Shown: positions 18,158 through 26,183 of the stretch, piece by piece
Layout: each line of letters starts with the position of its first letter
Position numbering within the stretch: position 1 is the first letter of the stretch
NCBI GenBank assembly: GCA_002438805.1
Contig: DJQV01000018.1
Coordinates: 124,001 to 188,000, forward strand
Source: Bacteroidales bacterium UBA6377
GTDB lineage: Bacteria; Bacteroidota; Bacteroidia; Bacteroidales; UBA932
Length of the DNA: 64,000 nucleotides
Direction of reading: 5' to 3'
The notes under the pieces: generated by a model
Seen by the model: only the letters and a program-made list of their open reading frames with translations
Told to the model about the DNA's origin: nothing
Databases searched by the model: none
Position numbers and translations under genes: made by a program

Positions 18158-19801
18158 TTATTTGTAAAGGAATCGCTTGATGCTCATCTTCGGAGTCTTC
18201 TCAAACGGCACCATCACAGTCTCGACCTTGGAGATCTGGCTGTAGAGCGGGAGCTGACGGTTGGAAGCCAGACGAATCTTCTCCGGAAGGTCTGACACGG
18301 CCTCTTCGTCAAGCTTTGCGTTCTTGATGGCGTCGTTGTCGAAGTATACCAGAGCCACGAGTTTGCCCGAACGGTCCACAACCAAAGATTCAGCGACGAA
18401 CTCCTGATTATTGATCACGGCTTCCAGTTCCTCCGGATAGATGTTCTGCCCGTTGGCGGAGAGGATCATGCTCTTGCTGCGACCCTTGATGAAGACATTG
18501 CGGTCCTTGTCGATGATGCCCAGGTCTCCGGTACGCAGGAACCCGTCATCGGTGAACGCAGCCTTGTTGGCCTCTTCATTTTTGTAGTAGCCAATGGTGA
18601 TGTTGGCGCCCTTGGCCTGAATCTCGCCCGCAATATGCTGAGGGTCATCGGAGTCGATGCGGGCCTGGATGCAGTCGATCACCTTGCCGCAGGAGCCCGG
18701 GACATAGCGGGACCAGTCTTCGTATGCAAGCAGAGGTGCGGCCTCGGTCATGCCGTAACCAACCGTGTAATGCAGTCCGATACGCTTGAACCACTTCTCG
18801 ACCTCAGGGTTGAGAGCTGCGCCGCCCATGATGTAGTGACGCACCTTGCCGCCGAAGGCGGTATCCAGACCTGAGCGCATCTTGTTGAATATGATCTTGT
18901 TGACCCCAGGGATTGCAGTAAGCACACGGATGTACCACTTGCTGAGCACCGGCTTGAGGGAGGATTTGTAGATCTTCTCCATAACAAGAGGTACGGTGCA
19001 TATCATGTACGGCTTCACGTCCTTCATGGCCTTGAGGAGCAGTGACGGTGCCGGGGTCTTGCCGAGGTAGTAGACGGCGCAGCCGCCGGAGAGCGGATAG
19101 AGGAACTCGTACACCATCCCGTAGACATGGGCCATAGGGAGCATGGATACAAGTTTGTCGCCAGGATAGATGAGCACATGCTTGTGTCCGTACTCGATGG
19201 AGGCGCTCAGATTGCCGTAGGTGAGCATCACTCCCTTAGGGGCGCTCGTGGTCCCGGAGGTGTAGTTGATCACCGCGAGCTCGGAGAAATTGTCCTTCGG
19301 CAAGGTCAGATCTTTAGGGGAGAAATTGTCGCCGTACTTGGCCTTGAAATCGGCATCCATGCTCTCGAAAGCCTCCTTGAACTTCAGATCCGGAGCATAG
19401 AGCAGGGAAAAATCGTCCACGTTGATGGCGCCCTTGAGCTTAGGCATTACGGAAACATCAAGCTTGTCCCAAATCTCCTTGTCGGTGAAAAGCAGCACGC
19501 TGTCGGAATGGTCCGTCAGGTGGGCGATGCTGTCAGGGTGGAAATCCACCAGGATCGGGACGATGACGGCTTCATAGGCGTTGACGGCAAGGAAACTTAT
19601 GGCCCAGCGGGCGGTGTTCTTGGCGCAGAGGGCAATCTTGTCGCCCTTCTTGATGCCCGCCTTCCCGAACATCATACCGAATTTGACTATGTATTTCGCG
19701 ACATCGGCGTTGGTGAAGACCTCGCCTCTATAGTTGCAGAGCGCAGGCTTGTCCCACGCCGATTTCATGCTGTTTTCCAAACAGGCCAGATAGTGTTCCA
19801 T
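18158..19801 (-). CDS. Long-chain acyl-CoA synthetase / AMP-dependent ligase
   Basis: A 547-residue adenylate-forming enzyme that activates a fatty acid with ATP and CoA. Diagnostic motifs are the AMP loop INYTSGTTSAPKGVML (near 160), GYGMTEAAPLLAYEDW (near 345), TGDLGIIDKDRNVFIKGR (near 420) and the C-terminal lysine loop KTPKMSIKRFL. A longer open frame exists upstream, but it would overlap the divergent HAD gene. The ATG at 19801 gives the family start and has a promoter 26 bp upstream. The exact chain length of the substrate cannot be read from sequence. Confidence 0.88.
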   Translation of the reverse strand: MEHYLACLENSMKSAWDKPALCNYRGEVFTNADVAKYIVKFGMMFGKAGIKKGDKIALCAKNTARWAISFLAVNAYEAVIVPILVDFHPDSIAHLTDHSDSVLLFTDKEIWDKLDVSVMPKLKGAINVDDFSLLYAPDLKFKEAFESMDADFKAKYGDNFSPKDLTLPKDNFSELAVINYTSGTTSAPKGVMLTYGNLSASIEYGHKHVLIYPGDKLVSMLPMAHVYGMVYEFLYPLSGGCAVYYLGKTPAPSLLLKAMKDVKPYMICTVPLVMEKIYKSSLKPVLSKWYIRVLTAIPGVNKIIFNKMRSGLDTAFGGKVRHYIMGGAALNPEVEKWFKRIGLHYTVGYGMTEAAPLLAYEDWSRYVPGSCGKVIDCIQARIDSDDPQHIAGEIQAKGANITIGYYKNEEANKAAFTDDGFLRTGDLGIIDKDRNVFIKGRSKSMILSANGQNIYPEELEAVINNQEFVAESLVVDRSGKLVALVYFDNDAIKNAKLDEEAVSDLPEKIRLASNRQLPLYSQISKVETVMVPFEKTPKMSIKRFLYK

Positions 19802-19826
19802 AATGTTTTTTGAATTGTGTTTTGAG

Positions 19827-19858
19827 CAAAAGTACTCACACGCACGCGCAAAGACAAT
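19827..19858 (-). promoter_or_regulatory. Promoter of the acyl-CoA synthetase gene
   Basis: -33 ATTG (19855-19858), 20-bp spacer, -7 TACTTTTG (19827-19834, perfect). Confidence 0.6.
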
Positions 19859-19865
19859 AGCCGAT

Positions 19866-19896
19866 GTTGCAAAGTGACGGATATTTACGATATTTG
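19866..19896 (+). promoter_or_regulatory. Promoter of the HAD hydrolase gene
   Basis: -33 GTTG (19866-19869), 19-bp spacer, -7 GATATTTG (19889-19896; 7 of 8). Confidence 0.45.
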
Positions 19897-19930
19897 TGGC
19901 AAAAGAGTTTAATCTGTGGTGAACTGAGAG

Positions 19931-20770
19931 ATGAAAAAGAAGCCCATAATAGCACTTATCTACGATTTTGACGGTACCCTGTCGCCCGGCAACATGCAGG
20001 AATTCGGATTCATCCAGGCCGTAGGCAAGACAGCCGAGGAATTCTGGAGGATGAGTGACAACATCGCCATAGGACAGGACGCGTCCAACGTGCTGGCCTA
20101 CATGAAGCTCATGTTCGACGAGGCCCGGCGCAACGGGATCGAGCTCCGCAAAGAAGACTTCTGCCGCTTCGGGAAGCACATCCAACTATTTGAGGGGGTG
20201 CGTGAATGGTTCGGACGGGTCAACGAATACGGCAGGCAGCACGGTGCAATAATTGAGCACTACATCAACTCCTCCGGACTCAAGGAAATCATCGAGGGCA
20301 GCCCCATCGCCGGGGAATTCAAGCACATCTTCGCCGGCAGTTTCATCTATGACGAGAACGGGGAAGCCGTATGGCCCGGGATAGCCGTAGACTACACGGG
20401 GAAAACCCAGTACCTTTTCAAGATCAACAAGGGCATCTTCAGCGCCCGTGACAACAAGCTGGTCAACGCCTCCACCTCTGATGACAAGAAACGCATCCCG
20501 TTCTCCAACATGATCTATTTCGGTGACGGGGACACGGACGTGCCGTGCATGAAGATCGTCGGCATGTTCGGAGGGCAGTCAATAGCCGTCTACAACCCCG
20601 CCGACGAGCGCAAAAAAGCAGCGGCCCTGAAGCTCAAGCACCAGGGCCGCGTAGGCTTTTCAATACCGGCTGTCTACACCGAAGATTCCAAGGCGTTCCG
20701 ACTGGTCAAGGCCATCATCGACAAGATAGTCGCTGACCACGAACTCGCCCTTCTCAAGAAGATCGCGTAA
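19931..20770 (+). CDS. HAD-superfamily phosphatase
   Basis: A 279-residue cytoplasmic hydrolase. HAD motif I is YDFDGTLSP (nucleophile Asp near 12), motif II NSSGLKE (near 113), motif III Lys probably in the KKRIPFSN segment, and motif IV MIYFGDGDTDVPCM (near 198). A helical cap lies between motifs I and II (about 25-95). Substrate is unknown; phosphoserine-phosphatase-like folds are the nearest general type. It is divergent from the acyl-CoA synthetase and converges on uraA with only 2 bp between the stops. Confidence 0.85.
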   Translation: MKKKPIIALIYDFDGTLSPGNMQEFGFIQAVGKTAEEFWRMSDNIAIGQDASNVLAYMKLMFDEARRNGIELRKEDFCRFGKHIQLFEGVREWFGRVNEYGRQHGAIIEHYINSSGLKEIIEGSPIAGEFKHIFAGSFIYDENGEAVWPGIAVDYTGKTQYLFKINKGIFSARDNKLVNASTSDDKKRIPFSNMIYFGDGDTDVPCMKIVGMFGGQSIAVYNPADERKKAAALKLKHQGRVGFSIPAVYTEDSKAFRLVKAIIDKIVADHELALLKKIA

Positions 20771-20772
20771 CT

Positions 20773-22164
20773 CTACTTCGCGCTGTCGACGTCTTTGTCC
20801 GGACCGTCAGAGCCGGAGAGAGAGGCGCTTCCGAAATCGGCGGAGCGGTCGCCCACGCTGCTCTTGCCGAACTCATAGTCGTTGCCAGGCAGGACAGCAT
20901 TGAGGAATATACCCAGAAGGGCAGCAGTGGCAAGTCCGCTGAGTGAAGTGAAGCCGATGTTGATGGCATCGCCCGCACCGTATTTGATACCGATGGCAAG
21001 GACAAGGATCAGCGCCGCGATGAGAAGGTTGCGTGACACGGTGAAATCCACCCTGTTCTCCACGATGTTGCGCACACCGACAGCCGATATCATACCATAG
21101 AGCACCAGAGAGACCCCTCCGATGGTGGCCCCTGGCATGACCCTGATTATTGCGGCGAACTTAGGACAGAAAGAAAGTATGATTGCAAACACGGCAGCGA
21201 TACGGATCACGCGAGGGTCGAAGACACGGGTGATGTTGAGCACACCGGTGTTCTCGCCATAGGTCGTGTTGGCCGGAGCTCCGAAAAGGGATGCCAGCGC
21301 GGTCGCGAGACCGTCTCCCATGAGGGTGCGGTGCAGGCCCGGATCTTCAAGGTAATTGACTCCGGTCGTAGAAGAAATAGCGCACATGTCCCCGATATGC
21401 TCCACCATCGTGGCGAGAGAAATAGGGAGAATGGCGATGATCGCAGCAACGACAAGACCCCAGTCAGGATTCTTGAACACAGCGAAAGCAGTGTCCTGCC
21501 ACTGGAAAGGAAGGCCCACCCATGCGGCTTCCTTGACAGGGGTAAAATCCACCTGTCCGAAGCAGGCGGCAGTTATATATGAACCCAGAACGCCGAGCAG
21601 GATAGGGACGATCTTGACCATCCCGCGACCCCAGATGTTGCATACCACGATGATGGCCACCGCAAGGATGGCGATCCACCAGTTCTGGTTGCAGTTCTGG
21701 ATGGCCGAGCCGGAAAGAGTGAGTCCGATGGCGATGATGATAGGTCCCGTCACTACCGGAGGGAAGAAGCGCATAACCCTCTTGGCCCCGAAAGCGGCGA
21801 AAAGCCCGGCAAGGATGAAATACATCAGTCCGGCGCAGAACACTCCGATGCAGGCATACGGAAGCGACTGTGCGAGGGTCATTCCCTTGGCCATGCCCAT
21901 CTGCGTCACAGCGGCGTATCCGCCGAGGAACGCGAATGAAGAGCCGAGGAAAGCAGGGACTTTCATCTTTGTGCAAAGATGGAAGATGAGCGTACCGAGT
22001 CCGGCGAAAAGGAGGGTCGCGGATACGGAGAGTCCGGTAATCACCGGCACGAGGATGGTCGCCCCGAACATCGCGAAGAGATGCTGGAGTCCGAGAATGG
22101 CCATCTTGCCCGTACCGAGGGTGCGGGCATCGTAGATTGTCTGGTCTTTTTGTACTTTAGCCAT
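20773..22164 (-). CDS. uraA: Uracil permease (NCS2/UraA family)
   Basis: A 463-residue inner-membrane proton-coupled uracil importer. The family-diagnostic segment GDGLATALASLFGAPANTTYGEN (about 285-307) points to uracil rather than xanthine or urate. ISLATMVEHIGD (TM8 glutamate) and about 14 hydrophobic segments fit UraA. The final 30 residues are Ser/Asp-rich and unusual for the family. It starts 15 bp after guaA, so it is the third gene of a guaB-guaA-uraA operon that couples GMP synthesis with pyrimidine salvage uptake. Confidence 0.92.
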   Translation of the reverse strand: MAKVQKDQTIYDARTLGTGKMAILGLQHLFAMFGATILVPVITGLSVSATLLFAGLGTLIFHLCTKMKVPAFLGSSFAFLGGYAAVTQMGMAKGMTLAQSLPYACIGVFCAGLMYFILAGLFAAFGAKRVMRFFPPVVTGPIIIAIGLTLSGSAIQNCNQNWWIAILAVAIIVVCNIWGRGMVKIVPILLGVLGSYITAACFGQVDFTPVKEAAWVGLPFQWQDTAFAVFKNPDWGLVVAAIIAILPISLATMVEHIGDMCAISSTTGVNYLEDPGLHRTLMGDGLATALASLFGAPANTTYGENTGVLNITRVFDPRVIRIAAVFAIILSFCPKFAAIIRVMPGATIGGVSLVLYGMISAVGVRNIVENRVDFTVSRNLLIAALILVLAIGIKYGAGDAINIGFTSLSGLATAALLGIFLNAVLPGNDYEFGKSSVGDRSADFGSASLSGSDGPDKDVDSAK

Positions 22165-22179
22165 AATATATAATGAATG

Positions 22180-23706
22180 TTATTCCCACTCGATGGTTGC
22201 AGGCGGTTTGGAAGAGATGTCATAGACTACGCGGTTGATGCCGCGCACCTTGCGGATGATCTCATTGGAGACATCAGCGAGGAAGTCATACGGAAGATGA
22301 ACCCAGTCGGCGGTCATGCCGTCCACTGAAGTCACGGCCCTGAGGGCCACAGTGCTCTCGTAAGTGCGTTCGTCGCCCATCACTCCCACGCTCCTGACCG
22401 GAAGGAGGATTGTGCCGGCCTGCCAGATCGAATCATAGAGTCCGTACTCATGAAGTTTACCTATATAGATGGCATCAGCCTCCTGAAGGATGGCAACTTT
22501 CTCCGGGGTCACCTCACCGAGGATACGTATCCCCAGACCCGGCCCCGGGAAAGGATGACGGCCGAGTATGGCAGGATCCAACCCGAGAGCTTTGCCGACG
22601 CGGCGCACCTCATCCTTGAAGAGCAGCCGAAGCGGCTCCACGACCTTGAGATTCATCTCCTTCGGAAGGCCGCCCACATTGTGATGGCTCTTGATGGTGG
22701 CTGAAGGCCCTTTGACGGAAGAAGATTCTATCACGTCCGGGTAGATCGTTCCCTGGGCAAGCCAGCGAGCACCGGTGATAGTCTTGGCTTCAGCATTGAA
22801 AACCTCCACAAAGTCACGGCCTATGATCTTGCGCTTCTTCTCAGGATCAGTCTCCCCCGCAAGATCGGAAAGGAAGCGGTCAGCGGCCCTTACCCCCTTG
22901 ACATTCAGACCCATGCCCTCATAGGAGCGGAGCACGTCCTCAAACTCGTTTTTGCGCAGAAGCCCGGAATCCACGAAGATGCAATGAAGCCTCTTCCCTA
23001 TCGCACGGTGCAACAAGAGAGCCGCCACACTCGAATCAACCCCTCCGGAAAGACCGAGAATCACATTGTCGTCCCCAAGCTGCTTTTTGAGCGATTCCAC
23101 TGTAGATTCAACGAAATTTTCAGCCGTCCAGTCTCCGGCGCAGCCGCAGATGCCTATCACGAAGTTGCGCAGTATCGCCGTACCGCACTCGCTGTGATGG
23201 ACTTCAGGATGGAACTGTATACCCCAGACCTGCTCACCGCAGAAGCGGAAAGCTGCATTCTCCACGCTCTCCGTGGAGCCGATCACCTTTGTACCCTCAG
23301 GCAGACGGGTGATTGTGTCTCCATGCGACATCCACACCGTGGATTCGGCAGGAATCCCCAAGAAAAGAGGGTCGGAAGCATCCGCAACCTTGAGGGTGGC
23401 GCGGCCATATTCGCGAGAACCGGCCGGAGCCACATCCCCGCCGCCATTATAGGCGAGCCACTGAGCCCCATAGCAGATGCCGAGCAGAGGCATACGGCCT
23501 CTGATGGCAGACAAGTCCGGCTGAGGCGCATCAGCATCCCTGACGGAAGCGGGACTTCCGGACAGGATCACACCCTTGACTTCCGAAAGGTCGGAAGGTA
23601 TCTTGTTGAACGGCCATATTTCGCAATAGACACCGATTTCACGCACCCTGCGCGCGATGAGCTGGGTGTACTGCGAGCCGAAGTCGAGAATCAGTATCTT
23701 ATTCAC
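22180..23706 (-). CDS. guaA: GMP synthase (glutamine-hydrolysing)
   Basis: Converts XMP, ATP and glutamine to GMP. The 508-residue single chain has a class I glutaminase domain with catalytic Cys in LLGICYGAQWLAY (near 79) and His/Glu in IQFHPEVHHSE (near 168). The ATP-pyrophosphatase domain starts at LGLSGGVDSSVAALLL (near 220), and the C-terminal dimerisation domain ends RVVYDISSKPPATIEWE, the conserved GuaA terminus. It overlaps the end of guaB by 8 bp. Confidence 0.97.
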   Translation of the reverse strand: MNKILILDFGSQYTQLIARRVREIGVYCEIWPFNKIPSDLSEVKGVILSGSPASVRDADAPQPDLSAIRGRMPLLGICYGAQWLAYNGGGDVAPAGSREYGRATLKVADASDPLFLGIPAESTVWMSHGDTITRLPEGTKVIGSTESVENAAFRFCGEQVWGIQFHPEVHHSECGTAILRNFVIGICGCAGDWTAENFVESTVESLKKQLGDDNVILGLSGGVDSSVAALLLHRAIGKRLHCIFVDSGLLRKNEFEDVLRSYEGMGLNVKGVRAADRFLSDLAGETDPEKKRKIIGRDFVEVFNAEAKTITGARWLAQGTIYPDVIESSSVKGPSATIKSHHNVGGLPKEMNLKVVEPLRLLFKDEVRRVGKALGLDPAILGRHPFPGPGLGIRILGEVTPEKVAILQEADAIYIGKLHEYGLYDSIWQAGTILLPVRSVGVMGDERTYESTVALRAVTSVDGMTADWVHLPYDFLADVSNEIIRKVRGINRVVYDISSKPPATIEWE

Positions 23707-25177
23707 CTCTCGTATAGTTAGGGGTTTCCTTGGTAATGGTCACATCATGAGGATGGCTTTCGGCCATGCCGCTCGCGGTGACACGGGTGAAGCGGGCTTT
23801 CTTGAGATCTTCAAGAGTCCTTGCACCGCAATAGCCCATACCCGAGCGCAGCCCGCCCACAAGCTGATAAATGGTCTCGGAAAGAGTGCCCTTATACGGA
23901 ACACGGCCCACTATGCCTTCCGGGACAAGCTTGCTGAGGTCGGTCTTGTCCTCCTGGAAATAACGGTCCTTGGAGCCGGCAGCCATCGCGTCGATGGAAC
24001 CCATGCCCCTGTATGCCTTGAATTTACGTCCGTTGTAGATAATGGTCTCCCCTGGAGACTCCTCGGTGCCGGCGAACATCGATCCACACATCACGCAGTC
24101 CCCGCCGGCGGCAAGCGCCTTGACGATGTCTCCGGAATAGCGGAGTCCGCCGTCCGCGATTAGGCTGGCACCTGACCCTTTGATAGCCGTATATGCTCCA
24201 TAAATGGCGCTGAGCTGAGGCACGCCCACACCTGCCACGATACGGGTGGTGCAGATGGAGCCAGGTCCGATGCCGACCTTGACACCGTCTGCCCCGGCTT
24301 CCACAAGTGCGCGTGCACCCTCCTCCGTGGCGATGTTGCCCACCACTACATCAAGAGAAGGGAAATTATTCTTGACTTTCTTGAGAAGGTCAATGACATT
24401 GCGGCTGTGCCCGTGCGCGCTGTCCAGCACCACGGCATCCACACCCTCTGCCGCGAGAGCGGCCACCCTGTCAAGCGCATCGGCGGTGATGCCCACTCCG
24501 GCAGCCACCCTAAGCCTGCCCTTTGAATCCTTGCAGGCATTAGGATGCAGACGCTCCTTAATTATGTCCTTGTAGGTGATGAGGCCGACGATCCTACCGT
24601 CCTTGTCCACTACCGGAAGCTTCTCAACCTTGTATTTCTGGAGCACGCTCTTCACATATTCGCGGTCCGTACGGCTGTCAAGAATGGTCACCAGCCCCTC
24701 GGAAGTCATGACATCCCTGATAAGAGCACTTGTATCTTCGAGGAAACGCACGTCACGGTTGGTCACGATACCCACGAGTCTCCCCTCGGAGTCCGTCACC
24801 GGAATACCCCCGATACGGTTGTCATGCATGAGCTGGAGAGCGTCGGCGACGGTCTGGTCCTGATTGATAGTGACAGGGTCGTTGATCATACCGTTCTCCG
24901 AGCGCTTCACCCGGCGCACCTGAGCGGCCTGGGCGGCTATGCTCATATTCTTATGGATCACGCCGATACCACCTTCTCTTGCAATTGCGATGGCCATCGG
25001 CGCTTCTGTTACGGTGTCCATGGCTGCGGACACGATAGGGATGTTGAGAGTGATGTTGCGGGAGAACTTGCAACCGAGGCTGACCTCGCGCGGCGTGACT
25101 TCCGAATACGACGGAATCAAAAGCACATCGTCGAAGGTGAGTCCCTCCATAGCGATTCTTTCTTCTACAAATGACAT
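23699..25177 (-). CDS. guaB: Inosine-5'-monophosphate dehydrogenase
   Basis: Oxidises IMP to XMP with NAD+, the committed step to GMP. The 492-residue barrel has two CBS domains inserted (about 95-205: DQTVADALQLMHDNRIGGIP, KYKVEKLPVVDKDGRIVGLI). The catalytic Cys is in GIGPGSICTTRIVAGVGVPQ (near 305), and the flap region is AYRGMGSIDAM. It is the first gene of the gua operon with a perfect -7 box 26 bp upstream. Confidence 0.97.
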   Translation of the reverse strand: MSFVEERIAMEGLTFDDVLLIPSYSEVTPREVSLGCKFSRNITLNIPIVSAAMDTVTEAPMAIAIAREGGIGVIHKNMSIAAQAAQVRRVKRSENGMINDPVTINQDQTVADALQLMHDNRIGGIPVTDSEGRLVGIVTNRDVRFLEDTSALIRDVMTSEGLVTILDSRTDREYVKSVLQKYKVEKLPVVDKDGRIVGLITYKDIIKERLHPNACKDSKGRLRVAAGVGITADALDRVAALAAEGVDAVVLDSAHGHSRNVIDLLKKVKNNFPSLDVVVGNIATEEGARALVEAGADGVKVGIGPGSICTTRIVAGVGVPQLSAIYGAYTAIKGSGASLIADGGLRYSGDIVKALAAGGDCVMCGSMFAGTEESPGETIIYNGRKFKAYRGMGSIDAMAAGSKDRYFQEDKTDLSKLVPEGIVGRVPYKGTLSETIYQLVGGLRSGMGYCGARTLEDLKKARFTRVTASGMAESHPHDVTITKETPNYTRGE

Positions 25178-25202
25178 TTTATACGGAACTGTTTATGACT
25201 TG

Positions 25203-25210
25203 CAAAGTTA
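25203..25210 (-). promoter_or_regulatory. -7 box of the guaB-guaA-uraA operon
   Basis: TAACTTTG on the minus strand, a perfect TAnnTTTG, directly behind the stop of the BASS transporter gene. No convincing -33. Confidence 0.55.
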
Positions 25211-25211
25211 A

Positions 25212-26183
25212 TCAATTATTTTCTTTTCTCTTGCGTTTCTGGTACATCTGCCATGTGTTGTAGCAGTTGTGCCAGATGCTGTAGAAGCCTTCGGCAACGG
25301 AGGTCACCGGAGAGAAGAAGGTGTAACCCATCCACATGCCGAACACCGTGTTCTTCTGGCCGAAAGCCTGGCCGGCGGAGACAGGGCAGGCGAACTTCTT
25401 GCCGATCCTGCGACCCGCCCAGAACTGGAAAGCACAGGCGAGAATCGAGGCCGCGAACACCTGGGCCACAGCTGAAGCGCCCGAAGTGTTGTGCACTATC
25501 GACCTGGTGCTCATAAGAATAGCGAGGCTCAAGGACACTGCCCATATATAGAAAGCCAGGTTCGGAAAACGCAGCAGCCACTTGTGGAAGCGCGGCAACA
25601 GAAGCCTCACGGCCCAGGCGGCCAGGGCAGGTAGTATAAGAAGAGGGAACACCTGGGAGAGGATGCTGACGAAGGCATTGAAAAACGACACCCCGGCCGC
25701 CGGATGCACCAGAGGCACCACAAGCGGCACCAGAATCGCATCAGCGACATTGATAAGCACCGTGTACGTGACAACCCCGGCCATATTGCCCCCGAGCTTG
25801 CCTGTCACCACCGCACATGCCGTAGCCGTAGGGCAGATGACACAAAGAGCCAGAGCCTCAAAGAAATAACGCAGCGGCAGCCCCGGAACAAAAGCGATTA
25901 CAAGCGCGAGCAGCACGAAAATGGAACACTGCAACAGCAGAACCCTGTGCATCCAGTGGTGCAGACGCAGCTGACGGGGCTCTATCCTGGCAAAACTCAG
26001 GAAGAGCATTATGAAAATCAGCACCGGCTGCAGGTGCTTTATAAAAGACTCAAGGAAGGGTCCGGCAGGATGCAGGGCCGGGATGGCAGCATACACAAGA
26101 TAAGCCGAGGCCCCCACCACCATTCCGATTATGAGGGTCCAGTCCTTGAGGAACTTCTTGAAAGTATATCTGTATTCTGCCAT
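25212..26183 (-). CDS. BASS-superfamily (bile acid:sodium symporter-like) transporter
   Basis: A 323-residue inner-membrane protein with about nine or ten hydrophobic segments. The segment ICPTATACAVVTGKLGGN (near 115-132) matches the crossover motif region of BASS transporters, and SLSLAILMSTRSIVHN the second half. The C-terminus is basic (QMYQKRKRKENN). It is translationally coupled to purD-folD (TGATG stop/start overlap) and is the last gene of the pur operon. The substrate is not predictable. The operon position suggests a metabolite tied to purine or folate metabolism, but this is inference. Confidence 0.7.
   Translation of the reverse strand: MAEYRYTFKKFLKDWTLIIGMVVGASAYLVYAAIPALHPAGPFLESFIKHLQPVLIFIMLFLSFARIEPRQLRLHHWMHRVLLLQCSIFVLLALVIAFVPGLPLRYFFEALALCVICPTATACAVVTGKLGGNMAGVVTYTVLINVADAILVPLVVPLVHPAAGVSFFNAFVSILSQVFPLLILPALAAWAVRLLLPRFHKWLLRFPNLAFYIWAVSLSLAILMSTRSIVHNTSGASAVAQVFAASILACAFQFWAGRRIGKKFACPVSAGQAFGQKNTVFGMWMGYTFFSPVTSVAEGFYSIWHNCYNTWQMYQKRKRKENN

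Noticed and set aside
19802..20185. 128-residue extension of the acyl-CoA synthetase
   Set aside because: It would overlap the divergent HAD gene and lies upstream of a good promoter; family homology begins at MEHYLACLEN.
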